Shown here piece after piece: positions 1 through 11,156 of a DNA stretch of 64,000 nucleotides. Position numbers and translations under genes: made by a program. Each line of letters begins with the position of its first letter. The first letter of the stretch is position 1. Source of the DNA: Volutella citrinella (taxonomy: Eukaryota > Ascomycota > Sordariomycetes > Hypocreales > Nectriaceae); NCBI GenBank assembly GCA_034401135.1, contig JAWZSP010000005.1:558001-622000 (forward strand), read 5' to 3'. The notes under the pieces were generated by a model. The model did not search any database. It was not told the DNA's origin and saw only the letters and a program-made list of their open reading frames with translations.

Positions 1-93
1 TTCACAGAGGCGCGCTCGTCATGTGTTGGTTGACAGGAACGTCAATACAGTGTTGGCCTTTGGGGGTCTTATGGGGAAATTTTATCAGTTTGA

Positions 94-1194
94 GCTTTTT
101 GGTATCCAGACGTAACGCCTGATTTCCAAGCGGTGGTTGCTGCCCGTCCGCACGACCCATCAAAAAATCCCAGGGCCGACTTGAGTCTCAACTTGCCGGT
201 ACCATGTCCCTTCACCGACACACCGTGTCCTATCAGGGCCTCGAAGCGAACATTAATTGGTGGGGGGTCATCTGGGCAGGTCTGGAGCGCTGTCGACGTT
301 GACACTTGCGAAATTGTCGCAATGAAATGTGTCAAAACACCAAAGCGCGGATCCCTTCATTATGCCTTTTTCAAACAAAAGGTCGACATGCCATCGACCC
401 TTTCTCACGTAAGCTCCCCTCCCTATTCCATCCTTTTCTATAAACGCGCTGATGCTGACGACTTCCTTTGATAGGAAAACATCATCAAGTATCGAGGGGC
501 AGAAGAAGAGAAAGATGTTACCAATGTCTTCATGGACCTGAAGATGGGCAATGTAGCAACTCTCATAGAGCAGGGCGTCTACATCAAGTCGCCCGAGCTC
601 CTTGCCGGCCTTGCCGAGCAGATGCTCTCGGCCCTCTCGTACCTCGAAGGCCGTGGAATCTTTCATCGGGATGTCAAGCCTACGAATATTCTCTACGACT
701 GCCGAACTGTGGAGAAGGACGGAGCCGAAACTATCGAGTACCAATACTACTTGGCCGACTTCGGCCAGGCAAAGCAAACCTCGATTGTTGCTCACACATA
801 TGCCTCCCCCGGCACGAAAGAGTACAGGGCGCCTGAGCTAGACCTAAACCCGCATGCTCCGCAGACTGCAAAGATGGACGTCTGGTCACTGCTTGTGACG
901 CTCGTCTGCGCTGCGGATGCTGGCGGTTTTCGGGCCCAACCATTGAATACGGTTCGAGGGAGAATCGCAGCGGTTAACGAGGGCCTGGTAGTAAGCAGCC
1001 TGGGGGCATTGCAGGGAATGGCAGTCGTCAACCCAGAAGAGCGGGCTTCGGCACCCGACATGTTGCGTCTGCGACTCTGCATTTCCCAGGAGCAGGACCG
1101 TCTGCTGGACAAGCTGATGCAGATGACGCTTGACTCCATCAAGCATTCCGGGCCCAATTTCCGTAAAGAGGCTAGGGCCAACGATGGTGGCTGA
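94..1194 (+). CDS. Serine/threonine protein kinase, 5' end unresolved
   Basis: Eukaryotic-type protein kinase domain, presumed to phosphorylate Ser/Thr; substrate unknown. Two exons are clear: up to 408 and 475-1194, with a 66-nt intron 409-474 (gtaagc...gatag) in phase 0. Motifs in order: Gly-rich loop GGGSSGQVW, the ATP-binding lysine in VAMKCVK, the catalytic loop HRDVKPTN, DFGQ, the APE-equivalent APELD, and DVWSL of subdomain IX. It ends soon after the C-lobe, so no second domain follows. The frame is closed by a stop at 91-93 and the first in-frame ATG (322) already lies inside the VAMK motif. The true start must therefore be on an exon further upstream, perhaps outside the window; the acceptor might be near 236. 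Either a 5'-truncated view or a decayed N-terminus. Family certain, boundaries not. Confidence 0.75.
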
Positions 1195-1317
1195 TGGACC
1201 GCATAGCCAACAGGGCGCAGATAGATAGATATAAAGCCAGCAGCAGTATGCAGGAGAACAGAACGCATTCACATCACTTTCCCCCATCTTCATTATTTTC
1301 CACCTACTTTTCCAAAC

Positions 1318-2824
1318 ATGCCCGAAACCGTAGACGTGATTATCGTGGGCGCCGGCCTCAGCGGACTCCAGGCGGCGCTCAGTCTCCACCAGGCGGGGCG
1401 GTCGGTGCTGGTGCTCGAGGCCCGCGACCGGGTCGGCGGCAAGACTTGGACCGTGGCCCGTCCGGACGGCAGGGGCCGGCAGGAGATGGGCGCGCAGTGG
1501 ATCAACGACTCGAACCAGTCGCGCGTGTGGGCGTGGGTGCAGAGGCTCGGTCTGACGCCCGTCGTCCAGAACATTGACGGAACGGTTGCATTCGAGGACG
1601 CTGACGGAGAGAGCCACTTCTTTCCGTATGGTGAAACGCCGAGAGTATGTGGTGGCATTACCCTACACTGTTTCTGTTTCTGTTTCTGTTTCTGTTTCTA
1701 GTTGGGATTATGTGCTGATCAAATCCCTGCAGGTCGAGCAGGCTGGCGTTGAAGACATGAAGATGGTCAAGGACGCCGTCGAGTCCATATCGCTGGATCC
1801 CGCAACCTTTACCGCCCCCCAGCGGCAGCACCTCGAGAGCATCTCCGTCGAGCAGTGGGCGCGAAGCATCGGCGCTGGACCCCGCGGTCTGTCAATGCTG
1901 GGCTGCTGGGTGCGCGGGACGACTGGCCAGGAGAATGCCGAAATCTCGGCCCTGTCGTTCCTCGAGATTGCGCGGGGAGGGCTTGGCGTCATCAACCTGC
2001 GACACGACGGCAAGCATGGCGGCCAGTTCCTGCGCCTCAAGGAGGGCACGCAGGCCATTGCAAAGGGCATCGCGGGGCTGTTGCCGCCCACGAGTGTCAG
2101 GCTCAGCACGCCAGTGGTGGCCATCACGGAGGTGAGGGGCCGGCCGAAGCAGCTATTCGTCGTCAAGACGGCCGACATGAACGAGATTGCGGCACGCAGG
2201 GTCATTGTCAGCGTTCCCACGCCCGTCTACAAGGAGATTACATTCAACCCGCCTCTGGCCCCACTAAAGAAGCTACACACGGTCGGCGCTCGGTACGGCT
2301 GCTTTGTCAAGTTCATTGCGCTGTTCCGGACCCCGTTTTGGAGGGAGAAGGGCGCGTGTGGCCTCGGACAGAGCTTTCGAGGTCCAATTAACCACTGCCG
2401 TGAGGTCTGCGTCGACGACGACGACAACTACGCCATCGCAGCATTTATGAACGGCACACCTGGACGCAAGTGGCTCACTCTCGACCCCGAAGCGCGGATC
2501 GAGGCTGCGCTGCGACAGTTCGGGTCGCTCTACGGTGTAGGGTATGAGGCCGTCAAGGCGCAATACCTCGGATGCATCGAGTCCAAGTGGCACGAGGACC
2601 GCTGGGCCGGCTGGGGCTGTCCGATGGCGTGCCCCCCGCCCGGCGTCATGGGTGCGGGCGACCACGACGAGATTATCAACGGGGCAGGCGGTGGCGGACT
2701 CTACTTTGTCGGGACGGACCTGGTGGACGAGTGGCGAGGATACATGGAGGGCGCGTTGCGGAGCGGCGAGCGAGGCGCCAAGCAGGCGTTGCAGGACTTG
2801 GCTAATATTCCGTCGGTGCTATAG
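1318..2824 (+). CDS. Flavin-containing amine oxidase (monoamine oxidase family)
   Basis: FAD-dependent amine oxidase of 472 residues, the usual length for fungal MAO-N-like enzymes; oxidises a primary or polyamine to aldehyde plus ammonia and hydrogen peroxide. Exons 1318-1644 and 1733-2824, intron phase 0 (gtatgt...ctgcag). The dinucleotide-binding fold is at the N-terminus ([11 protein letters not shown], residues 7-17), followed by the GG motif [11 protein letters not shown] (about 39-49). The C-terminal FAD-contact segment reads [18 protein letters not shown]. The start is the first ATG and directly precedes the Rossmann strand. No signal peptide; no C-terminal Ser-Lys-Leu type peroxisomal signal (ends in SVL). 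An SDR gene lies convergently 230 bp downstream, which could handle the aldehyde product, but that link is inference. Substrate unknown. Confidence 0.87.
1668..1699. repeat. Hexanucleotide microsatellite (CTGTTT)n in an intron
   Basis: About five uninterrupted copies of CTGTTT on the + strand, lying wholly within the single intron of the amine oxidase gene, just upstream of the acceptor. It supplies the pyrimidine-rich tract of the intron. Confidence 0.9.
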
Positions 2825-3051
2825 CCCGCAGTTGGGAGGATTGGAATTACAAGTGGTTCTGGACCGTCGTACCCCGTTCGTTTATCCTTCGTCGTTTATG
2901 GACTCTGCGACGCGAGATTTTCAGGTACCCGCTGACTGACACTCTCAATACCACCCACGCATCTATAGCTCACGTCGGCTATCACGCTCCCTAGTCTGCC
3001 ATGTTTGGTTCCGTTTTCGTTTTCCATGGATGGACTGTAAATCATGCAATC

Positions 3052-3873
3052 TCACGTTGCCGAGTACCCCCCGTCGACAAAGATTGTCTGTCCCGTCACG
3101 GCGTCGCTGGCCCGGCTGGCGAGGTAGACAGCCACGCCGCCAAAGTCATCAGGGACGCCATTGCGCTTAATCATCGTGCGCTGGGCGTGCCTCTCAGCGA
3201 CGGCGGGATCCTGGAAGACGGGCGCCGTCAATGGCGTGTCGACGACGCCGGGCGCGACGGCGTTGCACAGCACGCCGCGGGGGGACCAGGCCTCTGCCTG
3301 GGAGCGGGTCAGCGACACCAGGCCTCCCTTGGAAGCGCCGTAGGCACCGCTGTTTCCATAGGCTCGAAACGCCTGCTGGCTCGCGACGTTGATGATGCGG
3401 CCGCTGCCCCTGCGGGCCATGCGCGGGCCAAAGGCCTGGCCCAGCACAAAGGGGGCCGTCAGATTGGCGGCCAAGGTGGCATCCCAGGCGTCCTGCGACA
3501 GCTGGTCCATGGGGGGGCGATGGTTGACGCCGGCCGAGTTGACCAGGATGTCGGGCGTGCAGCGGAATTCGTCATCTTGTTCCTTTCTGGTTCCAGCGGC
3601 GACTGCGGCCTCAATCTGCGTGATGGCGGCGCCGAGAGAGGCCCTGTCGGCCAGGTCTGCTGCGACGGAAGACGTTTCAATGCCGTGCTGGGCGGACAGG
3701 AGGGAGACGGTGGCGGCTAGGCGCTGTGGGTTGCGGGCCACGATGACGATGCGGCACCCGGCGCGGCCCAATGCGATGGCCATGGCCTGTCCGATGCCTG
3801 AGCTGCCGCCCGTGACGACGGCTGTCTTGCCCGCCAGGCCGAAGAGCGACTCGAGATACTTGGCTGCAGACAT
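3052..3873 (-). CDS. Short-chain dehydrogenase/reductase (classical SDR)
   Basis: NAD(P)-dependent oxidoreductase of 273 residues, single exon. Cofactor motif TGGSSGIG at residues 21-28, NSAG at 112-115, catalytic Ser165, Tyr178 and Lys182 (YGASK). The C-terminal motif with GQTIFVDGGYSAT is typical of the gluconate 5-dehydrogenase / 3-oxoacyl-ACP reductase-like branch. A short extra segment before the NSAG strand (about residues 92-104, rich in charged residues) lengthens the loop compared with the classical 250-residue form. Starts at the first ATG. No targeting signal seen. It faces the amine oxidase gene tail to tail. Substrate cannot be told from sequence. Confidence 0.85.
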   Translation of the reverse strand: MSAAKYLESLFGLAGKTAVVTGGSSGIGQAMAIALGRAGCRIVIVARNPQRLAATVSLLSAQHGIETSSVAADLADRASLGAAITQIEAAVAAGTRKEQDDEFRCTPDILVNSAGVNHRPPMDQLSQDAWDATLAANLTAPFVLGQAFGPRMARRGSGRIINVASQQAFRAYGNSGAYGASKGGLVSLTRSQAEAWSPRGVLCNAVAPGVVDTPLTAPVFQDPAVAERHAQRTMIKRNGVPDDFGGVAVYLASRASDAVTGQTIFVDGGYSAT

Positions 3874-5169
3874 GTTGGCGGTTGAGAGTCACCAATTGGC
3901 AATTTTGCGGGAGTCAATTGCAGTCGAGTGCTGGAAGTGCACGCTGTTGAGTCACATAGTGTCCCGTCTGCCGCGCCCGCACAGTCCGTCATCGCGCCCT
4001 TCTGCTCGCTCGCTTGCCCATCTCCATCTGCCCTCGCCTCGACGGCATTGCACTCGCTCATCTAAGATGCAAAAAAAAGTTTGTCGCTTCCCCTCGTCTC
4101 GTCGGCATTCTACGCCATTGCTGGAAACAGTGTGAGCCCACAAACGGAGCGCATTGACGGTCTGACACGCCCGTTCCCTGTAAATAGCCTGAATATCGGG
4201 GCACAGAAGCAGGGCAGAGCGACAGAACAGCCAGAGCAACCAGCTCCTTTTTTCCTCAGCTGTGGGGCTGACCTGATTCTCGCTTCCAGGGCGTCCGCTC
4301 GCTTCCAGATGGGTGCCAGCTCCCCAGTCAGTCCCCAGTTGCTCTGGTAGCCACAGGCCAGTCGCTTATTCCCAGCGCCAAAACCCATTGGCCCAGCGCT
4401 GTCAGAAACACCAACCGCGAACATCTCGAAGCCCCTCCCATTATCAGCCGTTTGCTTTTCCCAGTTTATGTGTCCCCCCACCCTGGTACCTGCAGGAATA
4501 TGCAGTCTACAGCCGCCAGCAAACCTCAACCGAGTTTCGGATTCATCGCAACTGCCAGTGCCCTGGGTCCGAGCTCCACCCAGGGGTCGTTCTGGCTGCT
4601 CGCGCCCCCTGCCACCACCGGCACATGTAACCCTGACAGGGGCCTAATCTCCTAAAGCGGCACATTACCCATGTCACCTGAGACAGGTACCAGTTTCCAC
4701 CACTCTGAATTCGACATATGCATCTTGTCTAACAGGAGAAGCGGCCACCCCCAGCTCCGCTGAAGCCTTGGCTCAACTGCACTTGGACGAGGGTGAGAGA
4801 GATGAGGTTTGCACTTGGCAGTTGAGCTCGGGGCATGGGCATTGGCAGATTAGTCCCAGATGGCAGCTGGCCAGCGACACATATAAGGCTTTGCCATTCG
4901 ACTCGGAATTGCTTCTCTTCTTTCCTTTCCTCTCCATCAGCTTTGCAGGTCGTCCTCTGTTCCACATTCCTTGCCGGATTCTTTCTCTATAGTCCTTCAC
5001 TGGTTGAAGCTGGATTACACTATCTTTTTAACAACCTTCTCTTCGATACAAGTTTCACGTCAAACAACACCATCAACCAACCTCACACTCTTTGCTCCTC
5101 ACAAACAAAATCCGAAACCGGAACCTTCATTTTTGAAACCACCACACACACAACACATCCAAATTCACC
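3874..5169 (+). promoter_or_regulatory. Intergenic region with the AA9 gene promoter
   Basis: No gene seen in 1.3 kb. It separates the SDR start (minus strand) from the AA9 start. A TATA-like box (TATAAGG) at about 4882 lies 290 bp before the AA9 ATG, followed by a pyrimidine- and CA-rich leader typical of a highly expressed fungal gene. Sequences fitting the CreA consensus SYGGRG occur on the minus strand at about 4322, 4333, 4476 and 4749, which would suit carbon catabolite repression of a cellulose-active enzyme. The sites are short and could arise by chance. Confidence 0.45.
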
Positions 5170-6201
5170 ATGTCTCTCAAGTCCACCGTCATGCTCGTCG
5201 GAGCCTTTGCCGCCTCGGCCCTGGCCCACGGAACCGTCACCGGCTTCACCGCCGACGGCGTCAAGGGTGAGGGTTACGCCCTGGAGAACTACTACAAGAA
5301 GCAGCAGGGCCAGGAGGTCCCTTCTCTCGCCGCCTGGTCGGCTGAGAACCTCGACAACGGCTTCGTCGGCCCCGCCGACTACGGCAAGGTCGACATCAAC
5401 TGCCACAAGAAGGGCGCCCCCGGCACCGCCAAGGCCACCGTCAAGGCCGGCGGCAAGGTCAACTTCCAGTGGTCCAACTGGCCCGACTCCCACTTCGGTC
5501 CCGTCTTCACCTACATCGCCAAGTGCGCCGGCGAGTGCTCCTCTGCCGACCCTGCTTCCCTCAAGTGGGTTAAGATCGACGAGGGCGGCTACGACGAGAG
5601 CAAGAAGGAGTGGGCAGCCTCCGCTCTGATCAAGAACAGCAACCAGTGGGAGACCACTGTCCCTGCTGACATCGCCTCCGGAAACTACGTTTTCCGTCAC
5701 GAGATCATCGCCATGCACGGAGCCGGCGACCTCAACGGCGCCCAGAACTACCCCCAGTGCTTCAACATTGAGATCACTGGCGGCGGCTCTGCCAACCCCG
5801 AGGGTACCCTGGGTACTGCTCTGTACACCGCTGAGCACCCTGGTATCAAGTTCAACCCCTACGGCACCATCACCAACTACCAGATCCCCGGACCTGCTCT
5901 GTACGGCAAGGGCTCCTCCGGCGGCGGCTCCGGCGGCTCCGCTCCCCAGCCCACCACCACCCCCGTTCCCACTGCCGGCTCCGGCTCTGGTAACGGCACC
6001 GCCCCTGCTGTCCCCACCGGTATCAAGACCTCCGTTATCGCTCCCGCTCCCACCGGCGGCGCTGGCTCTGGCTCTGGATCCGGCTCCGGCTCCGGCAGCG
6101 CTCCCACTGGCACTGTTGTCGCTCCTCCCACTGCCACCGGCACCAAGCCCGGCTGTGCCAAGAAGCGCTCTGCCCGCCGCCACGCCCGTGACCTCAACTA
6201 A
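5170..6201 (+). CDS. AA9 lytic polysaccharide monooxygenase (formerly GH61), secreted
   Basis: Copper enzyme that oxidatively cleaves cellulose or related beta-glucans outside the cell. 343 residues, single exon. The signal peptide is residues 1-19, cleaved after SALA to expose His20 as the first residue of the mature protein, as the copper brace requires. The second copper His is His108 in DSHFGPV (mature 89), the axial Tyr is Tyr194 (mature 175), and the second-sphere residues are His183 and Gln192; all match AA9. After the catalytic domain (to about residue 245) comes a Gly/Ser/Pro/Thr-rich tail of about 85 residues. It ends in a Cys followed by a strongly basic stretch (KKRSARRHARDLN). 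There is no CBM1. Codon use is very C-ending, suggesting strong expression. Confidence 0.95.
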   Translation: MSLKSTVMLVGAFAASALAHGTVTGFTADGVKGEGYALENYYKKQQGQEVPSLAAWSAENLDNGFVGPADYGKVDINCHKKGAPGTAKATVKAGGKVNFQWSNWPDSHFGPVFTYIAKCAGECSSADPASLKWVKIDEGGYDESKKEWAASALIKNSNQWETTVPADIASGNYVFRHEIIAMHGAGDLNGAQNYPQCFNIEITGGGSANPEGTLGTALYTAEHPGIKFNPYGTITNYQIPGPALYGKGSSGGGSGGSAPQPTTTPVPTAGSGSGNGTAPAVPTGIKTSVIAPAPTGGAGSGSGSGSGSGSAPTGTVVAPPTATGTKPGCAKKRSARRHARDLN

Positions 6202-6712
6202 GCGCTTGCTTGGAAGAACATGGCGGATTCTACAATGGTGGCTCGATTTTGAAGCATCAGCCAGCCAAAAACTAGTGTGACGACCTTACTTAAAAGGTCT
6301 GATTCTTGTATCCATAGACTTTTTTCTACTTTCCCGGCCTGGAATGCTGGAGCTGATCGCAGCTGTCAATTTAATAAAAGTTGTACAGTTGCTTTAACAC
6401 ATTTTCTTGAACTGACCCTTTTAAAAGTGATACGTAGACTTGTGTCAAGCCTTTTGACGACAACATTGACGCCAAGTTTTGGAGTAATTGCCACAGTAAA
6501 ACAGGTGGACGCACTGAAATGCTAGGACTAGAGGTCTTTGGGATTCCAGACAAATGTCAATCTCTGTTGTAATCCATCCCCCGGAAGCCGCCGTCCCGTC
6601 TAGGACAATCTCGGGGTGGGTCAGACACATGTTTGGCCTACCGAAACAAACAAAAGCTTCATAGCCTGCCTTCCCCCATTTCTTTCAAAACACGTCAATG
6701 TCATGATCCTTC
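6202..6712. other. Intergenic, convergent 3' ends
   Basis: 511 bp between the 3' ends of the AA9 gene and the small secreted protein gene. No gene or clear repeat seen; it probably holds both 3' UTRs. Confidence 0.6.
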
Positions 6713-7240
6713 CTAAACAACCGGGCACATGTGCCTAAACTCGATCCAATTCACAACACTGCTCTTGGTGGTCTTCACCCGAAAGTTGAACGACTCGGGC
6801 ATGAAATCCTCATGCACCGACGCCATCGCCCCGTTGAGCCATCCCGTGTACACGTCCCTGTTGGGAATGGAGGAAGTCAAGAGCCCAAAGTTGGCCCGCC
6901 AGTTGCCGATGGTGGTCGATCCGGCCGTAAAAGGGTTGCCTCCCGTGTCCTTGGCCGTCATCTCCGCCAGCAGGGCGATGAAGTCGGCTGTCTCTAGGAG
7001 ACCGTCCTTCTGTTTGCACCTGCTTTTAGACATGGTCCACACGACGCAGCAGCCCTTGATTTCGTCGTGGTCTCCGAGGTACTTCATGCAGTCAACCCAT
7101 TTGTGATCTGAGCTCTCGTAGCCCATAGGAGCGTCCTGGCATAGCTGAGGGACATCTGCGGCGAGACTGCCAGGAAGGGCAGCCAGCCCTAAAAATAGGG
7201 CGAGAAGTGACAAGATACCAAAGTTGGCGGAAAGGATCAT
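6713..7240 (-). CDS. Small secreted cysteine-containing protein, function unknown
   Basis: I do not recognise the family. 175 residues from an ATG followed directly by a hydrophobic signal peptide (about residues 1-27, ending GSLA). An upstream in-frame extension lacks a better start. The mature part has six Cys, including an adjacent pair (GCC), which is compatible with three disulfides. It is mostly polar, with motifs such as KWVDCMKYLGD and TGWLNGAM, and ends HMCPVV. No dibasic processing site, repeat or GPI signal is obvious. It lies next to the AA9 gene and could be an effector-like or enzyme-inhibitor-like secreted protein; that is a guess. Single exon assumed. Confidence 0.65.
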   Translation of the reverse strand: MILSANFGILSLLALFLGLAALPGSLAADVPQLCQDAPMGYESSDHKWVDCMKYLGDHDEIKGCCVVWTMSKSRCKQKDGLLETADFIALLAEMTAKDTGGNPFTAGSTTIGNWRANFGLLTSSIPNRDVYTGWLNGAMASVHEDFMPESFNFRVKTTKSSVVNWIEFRHMCPVV

Positions 7241-9036
7241 GATGGGGTTCGCGTCGACACGCGTGTGGATAAAAGCGAGATTCGGACAGCTGAGTAAAGA
7301 CAAGACAAAAGTCGTGGTTGTGGAACCTGTGGTCTGCTATTCTAAGGAAATGAGGTTATCTCGTCGGGGAAAAGGTATTTATGCATAATTATGGGAGCAG
7401 AGAGACCCTTCAGTCCAAGGTAGTTCCAATTATAGACTGGACGTCGGCACCTGAAGTTCTGAATATTGGGGCGGTGCAATACTGCAACCTCAGCCAACAT
7501 ATGCATGCGGGTGATCGACGGTAAGCACCAGCCGCAAACTTGACCAGGCTCTTGCAGCATTGCAGGGCCCTTTTCAGTAGCATTTGGCGCTTCCCAGCTG
7601 GATGAAAGGCGTATCAATGTCTCATCAGCCCAGCACGTTCGACTTTCCGCCTCTCGGGTAATGCAATGAGGCACCTAGATTCTGCTGATTGGTTCTCGAA
7701 GAATTTTACCATTTTTAAAGGTGATGCACACAGTTCTGCTTGCATAGCCACACTCAGCTTGTTTGTGGCGCCATATGTTGGGACTTTGGGTAGTGGGCGC
7801 ACAGCCAAAGGACTTCCTCTGGCTCCTTGAGAGCGTAGTTTTCGCGAGCCATGCTTGAGGCAGTGTCGACCCATAGCCTGGAAAATATGGTGTGTCGTCA
7901 TTCTCGGCAAAGTTCCAAAGGAGGGGAAGACACAGGACGGATCGAGGCCCGCCGACGTCTCGCTCACACTTCGTCTGTTTTGGGCTGAGCAGCGCGGCCA
8001 AGTTGAGATAACCCCCCAAGGAAGGTGACTCACTGTTGAAAGTAGCTAGCTAGCTTAAGGTGGCAGGATTGGACTTGAAGCGACCCCAAGGCCGTGCCAT
8101 ATGATTGTTCCCGAGCAGGTTGAACTACAATTGATGAATTGTTTCCTTCATTAATGACCAGCCACGCAAATAACTCGTCAGTATCGACTCAACAAAGCAG
8201 GTGTCTCGACTGTTTACGTTCGAATTCTTGTGGCAGATGTGGAAAAGGGCTGCTGATCTTGAAAGTGAATACGACACAGAATCTTTTACCTCGTTGGATC
8301 ACATCGTGTGCGTGGAATTCGCGCTTTTCCCCTTGTGAAACACTTGGATTTTTTTTCTATCCCGAAGAAATAAAAAGCAGTCAGATACAGGCCAGAAAAG
8401 TAATCAGCAGTCTGGTGATATTGATGCATATCTACTTGATCACAATTGATGACAATCTTTCCACAAGATGGGACATCAATGGACGCACATAACGAGGGCT
8501 ATCTCATCAACAAAATGCCCCCAATAGGATTTTACAGGAATCTTGCAAGTACTAGACTCGTATTCATGCCAACCCGGATGGCTTTTGCTTGCTACTATCG
8601 TAGCTCGTCTCTACCTAGATTATTAGCTGTCAACGCTTGCTTGCGGCGGCCTGCATGCCACAAAGATAAAACTGGGTTGTAACAAGAGGTCATACGTGCA
8701 TATTTCCCGCCCAATATTTCTTTATTAGGTTTGCAATTGCTCAATCAGCCCACCGAAAGACGATGCGCGGATGATTTTCCTTCAACCCTCCGCCCGCCAG
8801 CATATCCGCATCGCCCACCACTGAACGGGTGGCTCTCCATTCATGTGTCAAGTAACCAGGACAAAAGGTCCAAATCGTGCGAACCACGGGTGCGTTGCGC
8901 AGCGTCGATTGCTGAGCTAAGCGTCAGCTTGTGTTGCCTGACAGCTGCCTGCATTAGGCAGACAGCGCAGTCACTTCATCCACCGCGCGGCCTTGCCCCG
9001 CCCTCTCGCCAGGTCTTGTCATCCTCAGTATCGACC
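7241..9036. other. Intergenic region without recognisable gene
   Basis: 1.8 kb between divergent genes. Several short open frames exist on both strands but show no family motif, no biased codon use and no convincing splice structure. It must contain the promoters of both flanking genes. Confidence 0.5.
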
Positions 9037-10743
9037 ATGGAGCCAGACAAGACGCAGGACAGCATCGCCGACGACTGGCTCGAGGTCACGGATACGGCCT
9101 CTGTCAGGTCTCTCGACTCGGTGGAGACGCTCGACGACCAGCGCGACGCCGTCTCGCCAGTACCCGCACCGGCTCCGGCTCCGGCTCCAGTTCCGCCCCC
9201 AGTCTCGGCCGCAGCTGCAACCCCGGGCCCGATCCCCATTGCGCCCAAGCGAGCCCACGCCTGCGACCGCGATGCCGACGCTAAATTTTGGAACAAGGTC
9301 CCTACGGGTCCCAAGAGCGATCTGGCTCGCTGGATGGAGGCATCTCACAAGAGTCCTAGCCCGCCTAAGAAGTCGAAAGGCGAGTCTAAGACAAAGGACG
9401 AATCCAAGGCTAAGGGGGGCACGACCGAACCCAAGGCCGAAGTCAAGAATGAGATTCCAACCAACATTATCGGGGAATCTACAGATGCTGCCGCCGAAGA
9501 GCGCAAAAGTTTACCCGGGGAGGACATGGAAGGGCGTACGCTCGTCGATGGAAATATGGGCCATGCATCAGACAGCCGTGCGGAGCAGGATGACGTCCGT
9601 CCAGTCTCGCCACCCCCTCAGTCTCCGGAACGTGGTGCGCCATCTGAATACTACGGGAGCCTGCGCGCGCTCATCGGCCACGTGAAGGACATTTCGGAAC
9701 AGGTCCAGAAGCTCTGTGGCCAGCGAGTCTCGACCCTGCGCCTGATCGAGGCTGTGTGCCAGGAGCTGTCTGCCCAGGTCAAGGACCTCGAGCCCGTCTT
9801 CAAGTGGTACGTCGACTACTGGGACATGAAATCTCCCAGCATCGCTATCTCGGAAATACCGCTCAGCCCTTCGCTGATCGATTGGATGGGTGACATCCGG
9901 AACCACCTCTTGGATATCCAAGCCCAGCTCCGCGAACTGCCTACACCCAAGTTGGACGAGGAGGGCTACGAGAAGCCACTGACGGCCGCTTCCATCCCGT
10001 TTGCCATCAACTCCGCTCTCTCTCGAACGACCGAGGCGCTGGAAATCAGCCAGCAGACGCTACAGGAGTTTATCCCTATCATCATGGCGTAAGTCAGCCC
10101 CAAAGCCCCTTCAAACGTTGAAACTGGCACTAACACTGGAGGCAGTGATTACGACGAAATGCGAACCAATGACATGGTAATTCCTCAACAGCCTGCGGAA
10201 CCGCCGGCGTACAAAACTCGCAAGGTGCTCCCCAGCTCGTCAGTCTACCGCATTCGGTCTGCGCTGTACGACCTCAAGGACAAGATCCGCGCTGCGTCCG
10301 TGGTGCTCTTCGAGTTCTGCACCGACCCGCAGCCGCTCGGAAAGCAGGCGCTTGAGGGTACCCGCGCCCTAGAGCTGATTGTCGATGCCATATCGAAGAT
10401 TCTCACGAATAATGCATCGGATTGGATCGATTCCGAGGCAGAGGCCGCCGCTACGGCTGGATTCTCGTACACGAGATTCACCGAGCTGGACCCAGATGTG
10501 ATATGTGACATTGCAGGACACCTGGAGGCCTTTCTTGATGAGGTTGACATCAACACGGACTCTGAATTCCGCTTCCTTTCGCAGCAGATGGCGAACAAGC
10601 GCCAGGATCCGGAGCTGTTTTCTCGACACATGATCAAGAATCAACAGAGGGTGCTGCTCGTGGAGATGAAGAAGCTCGAGGAGCTGCAGTCGACTGTGGA
10701 CCTGATGAATTGCCTGTTTGGAATTGAGGCGCCTGCGAAGTGA
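9037..10743 (+). CDS. Conserved-looking helical protein of unknown function
   Basis: 549 residues from exons 9037-10088 and 10146-10743; intron 10089-10145 (gtaagt...ggcag) in phase 2. I do not recognise the family. The N-terminal 200 residues look disordered: an acidic start (MEPDKTQDSIADDWLEV), a Pro-Ala run at about residues 44-58, and a Lys/Ser/Pro-rich stretch at about 105-140. From about residue 205 to the end it is amphipathic helix with a WYVDYWDM motif and repeated heptad-like hydrophobics, suggesting a helical bundle or scaffold. The frame is open upstream without ATG, so this ATG is the first usable start. No signal peptide or membrane segment. Probably a cytoplasmic or nuclear Pezizomycotina-specific protein. 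Confidence 0.75.
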
Positions 10744-11156
10744 GAACAGATGAGGTGACGGATGACAAAAAGGTGCAAGGAAACGGAACAAGATGTTTTG
10801 AAATGTTTGTTGAGCGCATGGCAAGCAACATTATGTCAAGTGATGATCATGTAAACAGCTTGGGGTCTCGCGGCTGGGTGGCAAACTGTTTGGCGTACGA
10901 ACAAGATTGGTTTTGCGAAATAACAAGGGGGGAATTGTCGTTCTGATAGCGGTAAAAACTATGTACCATCTCTTGATCATGTTCTCGATGTTGATCCTCA
11001 CACCAATCTCTGGCCACCCCGGCTCTCAACCGTCGCTGGTGTGGCTGAAAGAGGCTAAGGCGTGTGGCTGACCAAGACGCGTCAAGCGCATTTCGAGGCT
11101 CGATGGCTGCACGCGTTCCTTTCAACTGTTGACAAAGCCTCGAAGAATAAGACAAG
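10744..11156. other. Intergenic, nothing recognised
   Basis: 413 bp between two genes on the same strand. Should contain the 3' UTR of one and the promoter of the next; no motif stands out. Confidence 0.5.

Noticed and set aside
3001..3720. 240-codon plus-strand frame opposite the SDR
   Set aside because: The minus strand carries the intact SDR with cofactor and catalytic motifs.
5083..6183. Long Gly/Ala/Val-rich open frame on the minus strand opposite the AA9 gene
   Set aside because: Mirror of GC-rich, C-ending codons in the AA9 gene; low-complexity translation with no motif.
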